Assembly: GCA_963765585.1 (NCBI GenBank)
Contig: CAVXXB010000003.1
Location: 1-64,000, forward strand
DNA length: 64,000 bases
DNA from: CAVXXB01 sp963765585
GTDB taxonomy: Bacteria > Calditrichota > Calditrichia > JAJRVZ01
Reading direction: 5' to 3'
Shown here: positions 9,638 to 19,198 of the stretch, piece by piece
Numbering within the stretch: the stretch's first letter is position 1
Layout of the letters: each line of letters starts with the position of its first letter
The notes under the pieces: model-generated
Databases searched by the model: none
Seen by the model: only the letters and a program-made list of their open reading frames with translations
Told to the model about the DNA's origin: nothing
Program-made: the position numbers and the translations under genes

Positions 9638-10990
9638 ATGACTGATTGTAAAAATTTTATATTTACCCATGGGTTGATTATAATATTGCTTTTTTCTATT
9701 CCCAATATCATCCCGGCCCAGGACATACCATCCTGGCAAAAACTGTCAAATGCCCCCTTCGTTCCCGGTGGCCGGCATGAGGATGGCTGGTTCACAGATG
9801 GTCAAAAGGGATGGATTGTCAACTCAAAGGGCGAAATATGGCATACGGGAGATGGCGGTTATAGCTGGGTCCTGCAGGAAAAATTTGCCGGTACCTATTT
9901 GCGCTGTGTTACTTTTGCCGATCCCCTGCATGGTTGGGCCGGCTCCATTGGCTTTGCCTCTCCGGCCGATACGATTCCACTCTATCAAACAGTTGATGGA
10001 GGTCAAACCTGGTCGGTTGTGGAGAATATTAACGGCCCAAAACCGCCAGGTTTATGTGGCATGTGGGCTTATGATTCTCTGCACATCTATGCTGCCGGCC
10101 GGTACCAGGGTCCCCCGTACTTTCTTTATACCAAAGACGGTGGACAAACATGGGTCTCACAGGATATGAGTGATTATGCCACCAACCTTATTGATTGTTA
10201 TTTTTTTTCTCCTGATTCCGGATATATTATTGGCCAGACAGGGTTGTATCCCGATAATTCAGCGATAATTTTATTTACCCCCAACGGCGGTTCCGATTGG
10301 GAAGTGCGCTTTACATCACAGATAAAAAAAACACATTCATGGAAGATTAGTTTTATCGATCCGGATACCGGTTATGTGTCACTTCAGGGATATACCGATT
10401 CGGTTTCTTATCTACGGACTGTTGATCACGGTCGGAACTGGCAGGAACTTACTTTTAAAACCGAACGGGAGTTCAGCGCCCAGGGTATCTGTTTTATCAA
10501 CAGCCAGGCCGGGTGGATCGGTCCGCATCCCCAGAGCGGCCGGATACGTAATATTTATCAAACTGTTGATAGCGGTATTTCATGGCAGCAGGTTGATTTT
10601 GGCCGGAATATAAATCGCTTCAGGATGCTGAGCGATACACTGGGATATGCCATAGGCGAAACAGTTTATAAATACACCCGGGAGAATGTAAGTCATTTAG
10701 AAAATAAAAAAAGTTTTGATGAACCTTCAAATTTTATATTGATCGACAATTATCCCAATCCCTTCAATGCGATTACTAATTTTCGTTTTTCACTACCCCA
10801 TACATCTGATATTGAAATAAAGATATACAATATTAAAGGGCAACTGGTTGATCGGATCTACAGATCACATCTTTCGGCGGGAAATCATGAATTATATTAT
10901 GAGGCAGCACATTTATCAAGCGCTGTATATATGTATATAATTGATGCGGGTATCAGTAGCTCTACGGGGAAGATGATTCTGTTGAAATGA
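9638..10990 (+). CDS. YCF48-like beta-propeller protein with T9SS sorting domain
   Basis: The protein is exported, about 450 residues. The ATG at 9638 gives a conventional signal peptide (MTDCKNFIFTHGLIIILLF... ending IIPAQ); an upstream in-frame ATG at 9581 would add 19 residues of less typical sequence, so I prefer 9638. Residues about 30-350 repeat the pattern of YCF48/BNR-type propellers, for example GWIVNSKGEIWHTGDGGYSW, GWAGSIGFASP and TVDGGQTWS. The C-terminal 80 residues are a T9SS type-A sorting domain (YPNPFNAITNFRFSL, ending GKMILLK). Related proteins report on surfaces or act in complex assembly, but no enzyme site is visible. The gene converges on the sensor gene at 11109. Confidence 0.85.
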   Translation: MTDCKNFIFTHGLIIILLFSIPNIIPAQDIPSWQKLSNAPFVPGGRHEDGWFTDGQKGWIVNSKGEIWHTGDGGYSWVLQEKFAGTYLRCVTFADPLHGWAGSIGFASPADTIPLYQTVDGGQTWSVVENINGPKPPGLCGMWAYDSLHIYAAGRYQGPPYFLYTKDGGQTWVSQDMSDYATNLIDCYFFSPDSGYIIGQTGLYPDNSAIILFTPNGGSDWEVRFTSQIKKTHSWKISFIDPDTGYVSLQGYTDSVSYLRTVDHGRNWQELTFKTEREFSAQGICFINSQAGWIGPHPQSGRIRNIYQTVDSGISWQQVDFGRNINRFRMLSDTLGYAIGETVYKYTRENVSHLENKKSFDEPSNFILIDNYPNPFNAITNFRFSLPHTSDIEIKIYNIKGQLVDRIYRSHLSAGNHELYYEAAHLSSAVYMYIIDAGISSSTGKMILLK

Positions 10991-11020
10991 TGCTGGATGC
11001 TTAAAAAAGTTTGTTTAATG

Positions 11021-11100
11021 GAGAAACATTGTCAAGCGTTTTTCCATTTCTCATTCCTAATTTCTAATCTCTAATTTAGGGACGCATTCAATGCGTCCCT
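11021..11100. repeat. 16-mer leader, TCTAATY heptamer array and a GGGAC palindrome
   Basis: GAGAAACATTGTCAAG (11021-11036) is identical to 5688-5703, and in both places a heptamer array of the TCTAATC type follows (here 11046-11079). The array runs into a perfect palindrome with arms AGGGACGCATT (11078-11088) and AATGCGTCCCT (11090-11100). The block fills the gap between two convergent genes, so the palindrome may also act as a shared terminator, though no T run follows. Confidence 0.7.
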
Positions 11101-11108
11101 ACGAGTGC

Positions 11109-14100
11109 CTACTTGGCTCTGATTACCATCAGCGTAATGTCATCATCCGGTTGCTCATCTTTGCGCCATAATTCGCCGGCATCCACCATACGGTCTACGA
11201 TGGCCTGAGGAGATTGATCTGCCACATCCCGGAATATTTCCTTTACCCGCGGATAATCAAATTGTTCACCATCAGCATTTTTTAACTCTGGTAAGCCGTC
11301 GGATAAGAGTAATACCGTATCTCCCTGTGCCAGCGTTTCATTTATTACCTGGTAGTTAAACTCTTTCATGGCACCTAATGGCATACCATCCAGGCATAGT
11401 TCATCCACTTTCAGTTTTGCCGGCCGGTAGATATAGGCCGGCGGCATTCCGGCGGTGGAAAATACCATATTCATATCTTTAATTTTAACCATGGTAAACG
11501 CCATCATCATGCGGCCAAATCGCAGTTCTTTAATCGTATCACTACTCTGTCGGAAAAAGGATGGAATATCCATACGACCAGAATCTGCACTAAATAAACC
11601 CTTCATCAGGGTAACGACGGTACCCGCCTGCATGCCATGACCGGTGGCATCCCCCAGGGCAATATTTAATGTACCATCTGCCGATATATTGAAATCATAA
11701 TAATCCCCACCCACCTCGGTGGCAGTTTTCATATATACTGCTATTTCCAGGTTGGGTAATTCCGGCAACTTTTCCGGAAGCAGTGATAACTGCAAACGTC
11801 GTGCTTCTTCCAGTTCAAATGATTTGCGTTCATTCTCTGATTCGGCCACCTGGGCGCGTAATTCCGCTTCACGCAGCTGTGACCGGTTACGTTCTCTGCT
11901 GGTCAGTCGATAACGCTGAACACGGTCTATGGCAAAAATAAGCGCCAGGAATGACAATCCATACATAATATAGGCTATGGTGGTTCGCCACCAGGGTGGA
12001 TTTATGGTTATTTTGAATGTACGTTCATTGGTACTTTGAATGCCGTCACCACTGACGCCGCGCAGGCGCAGCGTATATATACCCGGATCCAGATTGGTAA
12101 AGGAAGTAAACCGCCGTGGTTCATTTATCCATTTATTTTGAAAGCCATCCAAACGGTATTGAATCTGATTTTTAAACGGTCTGCCAAAATGAAGGGCTGC
12201 AAATTCAAAGGATAAATCATTCTGATCATAACTCAAATTTAGTTCGGATGTTTCCATTAATGGTTTCTCAAGTGGAGAGTCCTCAGCACCAGGAAGGATA
12301 GACTGATTCGAAATTGTAAATTTTGAAAGTACTATTTTGGGTGGAATGTGATTTATCATTCCCGGATAAAATGCCGTATACCCGTTCCTACCGCCAAAAA
12401 ATAATTCCCCCTTCTCTGTTTGCCAGACAGAACGCGAAAAGAACTCATAGCCCTGCAATCCGTCCTGAACGTCATAATTAATAAACCGGGGTTCATTTTC
12501 ATAACGGGATTTTTCAAACTTTGTCAAACCATTTAAACTGCTGATCCATAGATTACCCTCCTGATCCTCGAGCAAAGCACGTAATTGTCCTGAAGGCAAG
12601 CCATCTTTTTCATGGAAGACAGTAAATTTGCCGGTTTGCGGATCCAAACGGTTAAGGCCGCTCTCCGTGGCCACCCATAATATTCCTTCACGATCTTCCA
12701 GTATTGAAGTAATCCGATTATTGCTAAGCGAATTATGATCACGGGGATTATTTATGTAGTTGATAATCTGACGACTTTTGGGATCATACCTGCTCAGGCC
12801 CAAATCAGTACCGATCCACAGATGTCCCATGCGGCTGTAACAAAGCGAAAAGATATTCAGCCCGTTCAAATATGGACTTGTGCGTTCTTTTTCGATTAAC
12901 TCATTATAGTATCGTCTTTCCTGATCGGTAATCTTGTAAGCCTGTATACCATAATATGAAGAATCTGAGGGCCCGGGATCATTCCATGAACCCCAGGCAT
13001 GGCTGTCATCACTGACATATCGCAGTGTATATTTTCCGGGATCCAGTTCAAGCACTTTTACCTGAACCCTATTTTTGGTACCACCGCTATGTTGGAAGGT
13101 GCTGTAAATATCATTCATTGCAAAAAGCGTATCGCCCTTTGCATTTTCCAACCAACCATAATCGACAATATTCCAGCCAACCAGACCTTCCCCAAGACAT
13201 CTTATAAAAACCGATGTCTTTTCTGTTAATTCAAATTCCTGGGTGAGATCGGCAAAATCTCCGGCTTCCCTGATTTCTGCAATTACTGGTTTGTGAGAGA
13301 CAACCGAATCGATCAGAGAAATGAGGAACGAACTGTAATTTCTGGGCTCGACGCCTGGTATATGGGTAATATTTCCGGATTTCGGATCCAGACGGCTAAG
13401 CCCTGTCTGTGTACCAACCCAGATATTGCCATAGTCATCGCGTTCCAGGGCATAGACACGATCATTTCGTAAACCTTTAAAGGTATAATAATCTGATTTT
13501 ATTGACGTGAATCTATTTCTTTGGGTATCGAATTTTATTAACCCGTCATTATCAGTACCCAGCCAGAGATTATCTTCCTCATCACCTTCAATCGCCCAAA
13601 TGATGTCCTCGCTTGCATTTCCGGGTAGTATTGTTTCTGTCACCTCGTTGGTATTTCTGTCAAACCGCAATAATCCTTTACCTGTACCCAGCCAGTAACT
13701 GTTTTTTTGATCACTAACCGGGAATATCGCACGGACTGCATTTGAGTTGGATGTTTCCTGGTCCGGCGCATATTCCGTGTAACTGGTAAAAGGAATTTTT
13801 CTGGGATCGTATTTATTCAGACCACCACCCAGCGTCCCGAACCACATAACACCAAAATTATCTTCATACGAGCACCAGATATCCTGATGGTTCAGACTAT
13901 GCAGATTACTATTATCCTTTTTAAAGCGATTAATACCACCGGTTCTCAGATTGTATCTGAAAATACCGGCATCGCTGCCAAACCATATATGTCCCTCAGA
14001 ATCTTCATTAATTGTCGTGAATCTCCCAGGCTTTGCACCGGATGAAGAGAGATCTATTTCTTCTAAAGTCCAGCGCTGTGGATCGTATTTATACACCGCT

Positions 14101-14843
14101 GGTTTCATGGTTGTTATCCACAACTGGCCAGTTTTGTCCTCATGAACAGTCCAGATAAATCCCGATATCGGTGTTGTTGATGCGCTGTTTCTGATTGGTA
14201 TTTTTTCAAATACTTTGTCTTGCTCATTATAGTGCAATAATCCTTCTCGCAATGTCCCTACAAATATCTCTCCGTTTGCGGTCTCCATGATTCCGTTTAT
14301 TGCCCCACCAAATTCACGGGCACTATCGCCACTTTTAATTAGCGCTTTTGTAAATGTATTCGTTTTACGATCGAACAAGCGTACTCCAAAGAATCTCATA
14401 CCCACCCACAACCGGTTCCGGCTGTCTTCAAACACTCTGATGATCCATTGGTCTTCATTTGCAGCGGATTCCGGTGTCGGTAGAAAGTTTGTAAAATTAC
14501 CGGTATCCGGGTCTCTTTTACTGAGCCCGGCTGGTGTCCCAACCCATAATGTGCCTTCTTTATCTGTATAGACCGTAGAGACCGCACTTGATGCCAGACT
14601 GGTTGAATCTGACGGGTCATTTTTAAATACCTCGAAAGTATACCCATCATATCTGTTTAGTCCATCTGATGTTGCAATCCACAGATAGCCATACTGATCC
14701 TGAGATATACCACGGACACTATTACTGGACAGACCATCCGGAACCGAAAGATGTTCAAAGAATACCTGTTTCTGGCCATACAATGAGGTGCCTGCAAAAA
14801 TCAGGACAGATAAAATCAGATATAATGATTTGTAAATTTTCAT
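11109..14843 (-). CDS. Membrane sensor: ligand-binding beta-propeller, Y_Y_Y domain and SpoIIE-type phosphatase
   Basis: The 1244-residue protein has a signal peptide (MKIYKSLYLILSVLIFAG...LYGQ) and a periplasmic double propeller of two-component regulator propeller blades (DQYGYLWIATSDGLNRYDG and many variants). A Y_Y_Y domain lies at about 855-935 (LDPGIYTLRLRGVSGDG) and one membrane helix at about 952-972. A short coiled coil leads to a PP2C/SpoIIE phosphatase at about 1005-1244 with EVGGDYYDF, GDATGHGMQAG, LLSDGLPE and DDDITL, which supply the metal-binding aspartates. By family, ligand sensing outside would control dephosphorylation of an anti-sigma antagonist inside. Blades are interrupted at about 495-655 by a non-propeller insert. 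No kinase or antagonist gene is adjacent. Confidence 0.92.
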   Translation of the reverse strand: MKIYKSLYLILSVLIFAGTSLYGQKQVFFEHLSVPDGLSSNSVRGISQDQYGYLWIATSDGLNRYDGYTFEVFKNDPSDSTSLASSAVSTVYTDKEGTLWVGTPAGLSKRDPDTGNFTNFLPTPESAANEDQWIIRVFEDSRNRLWVGMRFFGVRLFDRKTNTFTKALIKSGDSAREFGGAINGIMETANGEIFVGTLREGLLHYNEQDKVFEKIPIRNSASTTPISGFIWTVHEDKTGQLWITTMKPAVYKYDPQRWTLEEIDLSSSGAKPGRFTTINEDSEGHIWFGSDAGIFRYNLRTGGINRFKKDNSNLHSLNHQDIWCSYEDNFGVMWFGTLGGGLNKYDPRKIPFTSYTEYAPDQETSNSNAVRAIFPVSDQKNSYWLGTGKGLLRFDRNTNEVTETILPGNASEDIIWAIEGDEEDNLWLGTDNDGLIKFDTQRNRFTSIKSDYYTFKGLRNDRVYALERDDYGNIWVGTQTGLSRLDPKSGNITHIPGVEPRNYSSFLISLIDSVVSHKPVIAEIREAGDFADLTQEFELTEKTSVFIRCLGEGLVGWNIVDYGWLENAKGDTLFAMNDIYSTFQHSGGTKNRVQVKVLELDPGKYTLRYVSDDSHAWGSWNDPGPSDSSYYGIQAYKITDQERRYYNELIEKERTSPYLNGLNIFSLCYSRMGHLWIGTDLGLSRYDPKSRQIINYINNPRDHNSLSNNRITSILEDREGILWVATESGLNRLDPQTGKFTVFHEKDGLPSGQLRALLEDQEGNLWISSLNGLTKFEKSRYENEPRFINYDVQDGLQGYEFFSRSVWQTEKGELFFGGRNGYTAFYPGMINHIPPKIVLSKFTISNQSILPGAEDSPLEKPLMETSELNLSYDQNDLSFEFAALHFGRPFKNQIQYRLDGFQNKWINEPRRFTSFTNLDPGIYTLRLRGVSGDGIQSTNERTFKITINPPWWRTTIAYIMYGLSFLALIFAIDRVQRYRLTSRERNRSQLREAELRAQVAESENERKSFELEEARRLQLSLLPEKLPELPNLEIAVYMKTATEVGGDYYDFNISADGTLNIALGDATGHGMQAGTVVTLMKGLFSADSGRMDIPSFFRQSSDTIKELRFGRMMMAFTMVKIKDMNMVFSTAGMPPAYIYRPAKLKVDELCLDGMPLGAMKEFNYQVINETLAQGDTVLLLSDGLPELKNADGEQFDYPRVKEIFRDVADQSPQAIVDRMVDAGELWRKDEQPDDDITLMVIRAK

Positions 14844-14937
14844 ATTTTCCCTTCTGATATTCAGATATTTTGATAAGAAAGTGGAGATGAATCAGCTGAT
14901 TTGGTAGAACGGAAGATGTGGGGCAAATATTTCCTTG

Positions 14938-14961
14938 TAGGTTGACATTAATATCAACCTA
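14938..14961. promoter_or_regulatory. Hairpin or operator-like inverted repeat upstream of the sensor gene
   Basis: TAGGTTGA (14938-14945) and TCAACCTA (14954-14961) are perfect 8-bp arms around CATTAATA, about 95 bp upstream of the minus-strand sensor start. It may be an operator or only a small dispersed repeat. The rest of the 260-bp spacer is AT-rich with no other clear signal. Confidence 0.3.
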
Positions 14962-15103
14962 TGGTAACCTTTTAAATATTTATACGTACATGGATTAAAT
15001 TCTGCGTAATTTAGTTTTATAACCGGTATATATTTATAATAATCCGGTGTAAATTCCGGGAAAAACCAACTTACTATACATTCACAAAGCTAAGAGGTAA
15101 ACA

Positions 15104-16997
15104 ATGAGACGACATTTTATTGTGTCATTTTTAATTTTATTCATCATGCTGGCCAACTTCAGTCTCGCGCAAAAAGTGTATGAAAACCGGGATGAGATTC
15201 CGGCCGAATTCAAATGGAATCTGCTTGACATTTATCCTAACTGGGATGAGTGGGAGAATGGCTTGAAAGAGCTGGAAGCAAAGATGGACGAAGTTGTAAC
15301 CTATAAGGGTAAAATTAAAGAAGGCGCTGAAAACTTATTAAAAGTGCAACTTCTCAATGACGAGCTGGGGCAATTATCCTACCGCGTGTACCGGTATCCC
15401 CAACTAACCCGCGATCTGGATACCAGAAACCAGGAAATGGGTGCCAATCTGCAGAAAGTACAAATCCTTTTTGCAAAATTTAATACAGCTGACATCATGG
15501 ATTAATCCTGAAATTCTGGAAGTCCCCTGGGAAACCATGAAAACCTGGCTTGACGAAACCGAAGGCTTAAAGCCATATCGTTTTGATATCGAAGATCTTT
15601 ATCGCCAGCAGACACATGTGCTGGATGCAGAAAAAGAACAATTATTGTCATTTTACACGCGCTTCAATGGCACTCCGAGTGATATTTATGGCAGTCTTTC
15701 CACTTCTGATGTTGATTTTCCTGAAATTGTATTATCTAACGGCGACACCATTAAAGTTACGAATGGAAATTATAGCCGGGTACTGGCGACAAATACCAAT
15801 CAGGATGATCGTAAGTTGACTTTTGATTCTCATTATCGTGTATATGAGTCTCAAAAGAACACCTATGCATCCATTTATAATTCGGTGCTGCAGAGAAATT
15901 GGGCGGGTGCACAAGCCCGGAATTATGAATCATGCCTCGAAGCCCAACTGGATGACAATAACATACCCGTTTCTGTATATGAAAACCTGGTCAATACCGT
16001 TCGCGAAAACACCGAGCCGTTGCAACGTTATGCCCGGTTACGAAAAAAGATTCTGGGACTTGAGAAGTATCACTCCTATGATGGTTCAATTCCCATCATA
16101 GACTTTGATAAAACGTATCCATACGAACAGGCCAAAGAGTGGGTCCTGGCATCAGTCGAACCCTTAGGAGAATACTATCAATCAAGTGTAAAAAAAGCAC
16201 TGGATAACGGCTGGATTGATGTATTTGAAAACACCGGCAAGCGTTCCGGCGCCTATTCGGCAAATGTGTATGGTGTTCATCCATATATGTTGATGAACTA
16301 TAATGAGACAATCCGCTCTGTGTTTACCCTGACGCATGAATTGGGTCACACTATGCATACCATGCTGGCAAACGAGAATCAGCCATTCGCTACCGCCAGC
16401 TATACTATATTCGTTGCCGAAGTGGCCTCTACTTTTAATGAAAGATTACTTCTGGACTACCTGTTAGAAAGAACAGAAGATCCCAAAGAACGTATTGCCC
16501 TGTTACAGAAATCAATCGATGCGATTACCGGTACATTCTTTTTCCAGACATTGCTTGCAGATTATGAACTGCAGGCGCACCGTCTGGTTGAACAAGGCAA
16601 ACCGGTTACCGCTGACGTACTTACGGGAGTTATGCGCGAGATTTTTAATGCCTATTATGGTGATGCTACAGAAAAAGATGAGCTGTTGTACCATGTTTGG
16701 GCGCGTATTCCGCATGTATTCCGCTCACCGTTTTATGTATATCAATACGCCACCTGTTTTGCATCTTCTGCTCAGATATACAACAATGTTAAAAATCTTC
16801 CCGAAGATCAACAACAGGAAGCCATTGATGACTACCTGAATCTTCTTAGAGCAGGTGGAAGTGATTATCCTATGGAACTACTAAAGAAAGCCGGTGTGGA
16901 TTTAAGCCAACCTGAACCGGTTATGGCCGTTATTAACCAGTTGGATACGCTGGTTGATCAGATGGAAAAAGAAGTAGCGAAATTGGATGAACAATAA
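15104..16997 (+). CDS. pepF: Secreted oligoendopeptidase F-like M3 peptidase (one frame change)
   Basis: This zinc metallopeptidase of family M3 is predicted to cut oligopeptides. The protein starts with a signal peptide (MRRHFIVSFLILF... ending SLAQ), so it acts outside the cytoplasm, unlike classical cytoplasmic PepF. The zinc motif HELGHTMH lies at residue about 410, with a downstream glutamate in VAEVASTFNERLLL. Frame 2 ends at 15505 (ADIMD, stop), while the family sequence continues in the next frame as SWINPEILEVPWETM. Removing one base near 15490 (the G of GCTGACATC) gives 1893 nt, a 630-residue protein of normal size. The break is one of several +1 changes in the window and is probably a sequence error. 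The gene is followed by palindromes that can terminate transcription. Confidence 0.85.
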
Positions 16998-17031
16998 ACA
17001 ATAGGCAATTGGCAATATTGAATTTACGTAG

Positions 17032-17210
17032 GGACACGGCATGCCGTGTCCTTTTTCAATTGGGCACATTTTAATAAAAATGGTAATGTGCGATTAGCGA
17101 TTGGCAATTAAAAACAGGGACATGGCGCGCCATGTCCCCTTTTTTTTGCGAATTTTTGTAAAATATGGATAACACGCGATTTGCACCGGGACAAGGACAT
17201 GCCATGTCCC
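17032..17210. repeat. Three related palindromes (GGACACGG..., GGGACATGG..., GGACATG...)
   Basis: GGACACGGCATGCCGTGTCC (17032-17051) is a perfect palindrome. At 17117-17138 the arms GGGACATGGCG and CGCCATGTCCC abut, and a run of eight or more T follows, which makes a good plus-strand terminator for the peptidase gene. At 17195-17209 GGACATG and CATGTCC form a weaker copy. Period-7 units GCGATTA / GCGATTG lie between them near 17090-17105. The block fills the 223-bp gap between two convergent genes. Confidence 0.75.
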
Positions 17211-17220
17211 ATTTTATATA

Positions 17221-17700
17221 TTACGCAGTCAAGATATCAGACAAATCATAGACCTTTGCATTGGGTACATCCTGACAGTAAATATTTACGCCACTTTCCT
17301 GACAGGTTTTTAGATCGGAAATTTCCTGCTCGCTTAGGAATACGTAAGGCAGGTATTTTTTGCGGTCTTCATTAAAATGTATGCCACCGATATTTACTTT
17401 TTCAGGGGAATATCCATATTCAATAACTTTGAGAAGCACTGCGGGTGATTTTACCAGAATGATCGTCTTCTCTAATTCGCCGATGCCATTTTTAAGTAGC
17501 TGAGTTGCTTCTTCAATATTTAATATTTTTGCTTCGATGTTGGTTGGTACACATGCAAGATATAATTCACTTTCCCATTCATTTTGGGCTATCTCATCAT
17601 CACACAATATGACGTTAGTACTGTTTAAATACTTAGCCCAGCCAAGGACTACCTGACCATGAATTAATCTGTCATCAATGCGAAATAACTGTACGCTCAT
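17221..17700 (-). CDS. PTS EIIB component, mannose/sorbose family
   Basis: The 159-residue cytoplasmic protein carries the signature FRIDDRLIHGQVVLGW near its N terminus. The histidine of LIHGQV is the phosphorylated residue in the mannose-family EIIB domain. I chose the ATG at 17700, because the signature then falls at residues 5-20 as usual. That ATG overlaps the stop of the EIIA gene by four bases (ATGA), which indicates translational coupling. An in-frame start at 17733 would add 11 atypical residues. EIIC and EIID, the membrane parts of a mannose-type permease, do not follow: the next gene converges from the other side. The protein may therefore serve regulation or act with a permease encoded elsewhere. 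Confidence 0.88.
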   Translation of the reverse strand: MSVQLFRIDDRLIHGQVVLGWAKYLNSTNVILCDDEIAQNEWESELYLACVPTNIEAKILNIEEATQLLKNGIGELEKTIILVKSPAVLLKVIEYGYSPEKVNIGGIHFNEDRKKYLPYVFLSEQEISDLKTCQESGVNIYCQDVPNAKVYDLSDILTA

Positions 17701-18095
17701 TGTTCCAAAGTTTGAGATTCTATTCCGCGACATCCATCACTAACCGTTTTTTCAATAAGTGCCGGCAGATCCATATCCGGAAGATTGTTAAAATAGGTGA
17801 CAAGCATAGCCAAATTTACACCGGATATGATTGTCATATTTTTATTATTTTTTTGCACCATATTTGCCAGAGTCCAGCAGCTCCCGCCTTTTAAATCACT
17901 AAAACAAACGACGGCCATGTCTTTATTGGAATTAATTACCGTCTGCATTTTTTCAATGAGAACAGGCAGAGTCTCTTCCTGATTTGAAAATGTATATACA
18001 TTTTCCTGCGGCCCGAGTATTTGTTGCACGCCCTGTACCAGAGCCACACTTATATCACCGTGGGCCAGAACAAATGTCAAAACGTCTTTTTTCAT
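17697..18095 (-). CDS. PTS EIIA component, mannose family
   Basis: The 132-residue protein resembles the IIA-man domain. The phosphorylatable histidine is in VLAHGDIS (about residue 12), and later family features are VVCFSDLKGGSCWTLA and IISGVNLAMLV. It would take phosphate from HPr-His and pass it to the EIIB encoded next. Its start overlaps the stop of hprK by four bases (ATGA), and its own stop overlaps EIIB, so hprK, EIIA and EIIB form one coupled unit. No HPr or EI gene is in the window. Confidence 0.88.
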   Translation of the reverse strand: MKKDVLTFVLAHGDISVALVQGVQQILGPQENVYTFSNQEETLPVLIEKMQTVINSNKDMAVVCFSDLKGGSCWTLANMVQKNNKNMTIISGVNLAMLVTYFNNLPDMDLPALIEKTVSDGCRGIESQTLEQ

Positions 18096-19087
18096 TCAAA
18101 ATCTTTTAACCACATATCAGTCCGGGAATCCAGTTTTTCTTTTTTCTTAGATTTCATGTATTCTTTCAATCTGCGGTTAAATTCCTGAGCAGTGTTATAA
18201 CCATGCAACTTTAACAACTCATTCATCGCAATAGTTTCACAGATTACAGTCATATTTTTACCGGGATTTATAGGAAGTATGATTTTGGGAATGTTTACCT
18301 CAAGCAATGTCACAGAACTTTGATCAAGGCCGGTTCTTTCATAGACCTTATTTGCATCCCAATCAACCAGATGTACTTCCGCTTCAACCCTTTTACGAAT
18401 ACGTACACCGCGTATACCAAATATCCGGCCAATATCCACAAGTCCCACACCGCGTAATTCGATATGATGTTGTGACACCTCTGTCCCGGTCCCGATCAAC
18501 ACATCATCAGCGGTGCGTGTGAGAATCACCACATCATCAGCAACCAGTCGGTGACCACGTTCAATGAGGTCTAGTGCAACTTCACTTTTTCCAATACCAC
18601 TCCGACCGGTAACCAAAAGACCAACCCCATAAACGTCTACCAAAGATCCGTGAACCGATATCTGTGGCGCGAATTTTTTATCAAGATAGTCCGACATCAG
18701 ATGGTTCAGATTGGTAGTATTCAAGGATGTCAGGAACATAGAAATATATCGTCGTGTGGCAACCTGAACAAGATAATCCGGTATTTCATTGTTTTCTGTT
18801 ATTAAGATACAGGGGATTTCAAATTCCAAAAAGCGGTCGAAGGATTTAATTAGTTCGTCTTCACTAAGAGATCTTAAATAACGCATCTCTGTATTACCCA
18901 GCACCTGGATTCGATCGTAGGTAAACAAATCAACAAATCCGGATAACGCCAGACCAGGACGGTGAATATCCGCTTTGGTAATTTTTCTGCTGAAGCCGTT
19001 TTCAGATGATATCAGCTTCAATTTGAGCCGGTCTTTATTTTCTGTGTAGAAAGTTCGAACCGTTATAAATTCATTTGGTGAGATCAT
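18092..19087 (-). CDS. hprK: HPr kinase/phosphorylase
   Basis: This bifunctional enzyme phosphorylates HPr on a serine and removes that phosphate, linking carbon state to regulation. The 331-residue length is normal. The N-terminal domain spans about 1-135. The Walker A motif is GRSGIGKSE (about 158-166), followed by LVADDVV with the catalytic aspartates, and the HprK signature EVHLVDWD / ELRGVGLVDIGRIFG. It is coupled downstream to EIIA and EIIB by a four-base overlap. Upstream of it lie two hairpins that separate it from hpf, so it probably has its own promoter in the 110-bp spacer or depends on read-through. Confidence 0.95.
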   Translation of the reverse strand: MISPNEFITVRTFYTENKDRLKLKLISSENGFSRKITKADIHRPGLALSGFVDLFTYDRIQVLGNTEMRYLRSLSEDELIKSFDRFLEFEIPCILITENNEIPDYLVQVATRRYISMFLTSLNTTNLNHLMSDYLDKKFAPQISVHGSLVDVYGVGLLVTGRSGIGKSEVALDLIERGHRLVADDVVILTRTADDVLIGTGTEVSQHHIELRGVGLVDIGRIFGIRGVRIRKRVEAEVHLVDWDANKVYERTGLDQSSVTLLEVNIPKIILPINPGKNMTVICETIAMNELLKLHGYNTAQEFNRRLKEYMKSKKKEKLDSRTDMWLKDFE

Positions 19088-19121
19088 TCATATAATATAT
19101 TAATTTACATGCATAAAATCT

Positions 19122-19151
19122 AAAAAAAAATGGGCATCCGAAAATGCCCAT
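19122..19151 (-). terminator. Rho-independent terminator after hpf
   Basis: On the minus strand the stem ATGGGCAT (144-151 in plus complement) / ATGCCCAT (19130-19137) has a 6-nt loop and is followed by nine T (A run 19122-19130 on plus). It lies about 50 bp past the hpf stop. Confidence 0.85.
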
Positions 19152-19160
19152 CAAGTAGTC

Positions 19161-19187
19161 CTTCTCCGGAAATAATTTCCGGAGAAG
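19161..19187 (-). promoter_or_regulatory. Perfect 12-bp hairpin just after hpf
   Basis: CTTCTCCGGAAA (19161-19172) and TTTCCGGAGAAG (19176-19187) form a perfect stem with a TAA loop, 11 bp past the hpf stop. It may protect the 3' end of the operon mRNA or help the terminator that follows it. Confidence 0.6.
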
Positions 19188-19198
19188 ATTTTCAATAA

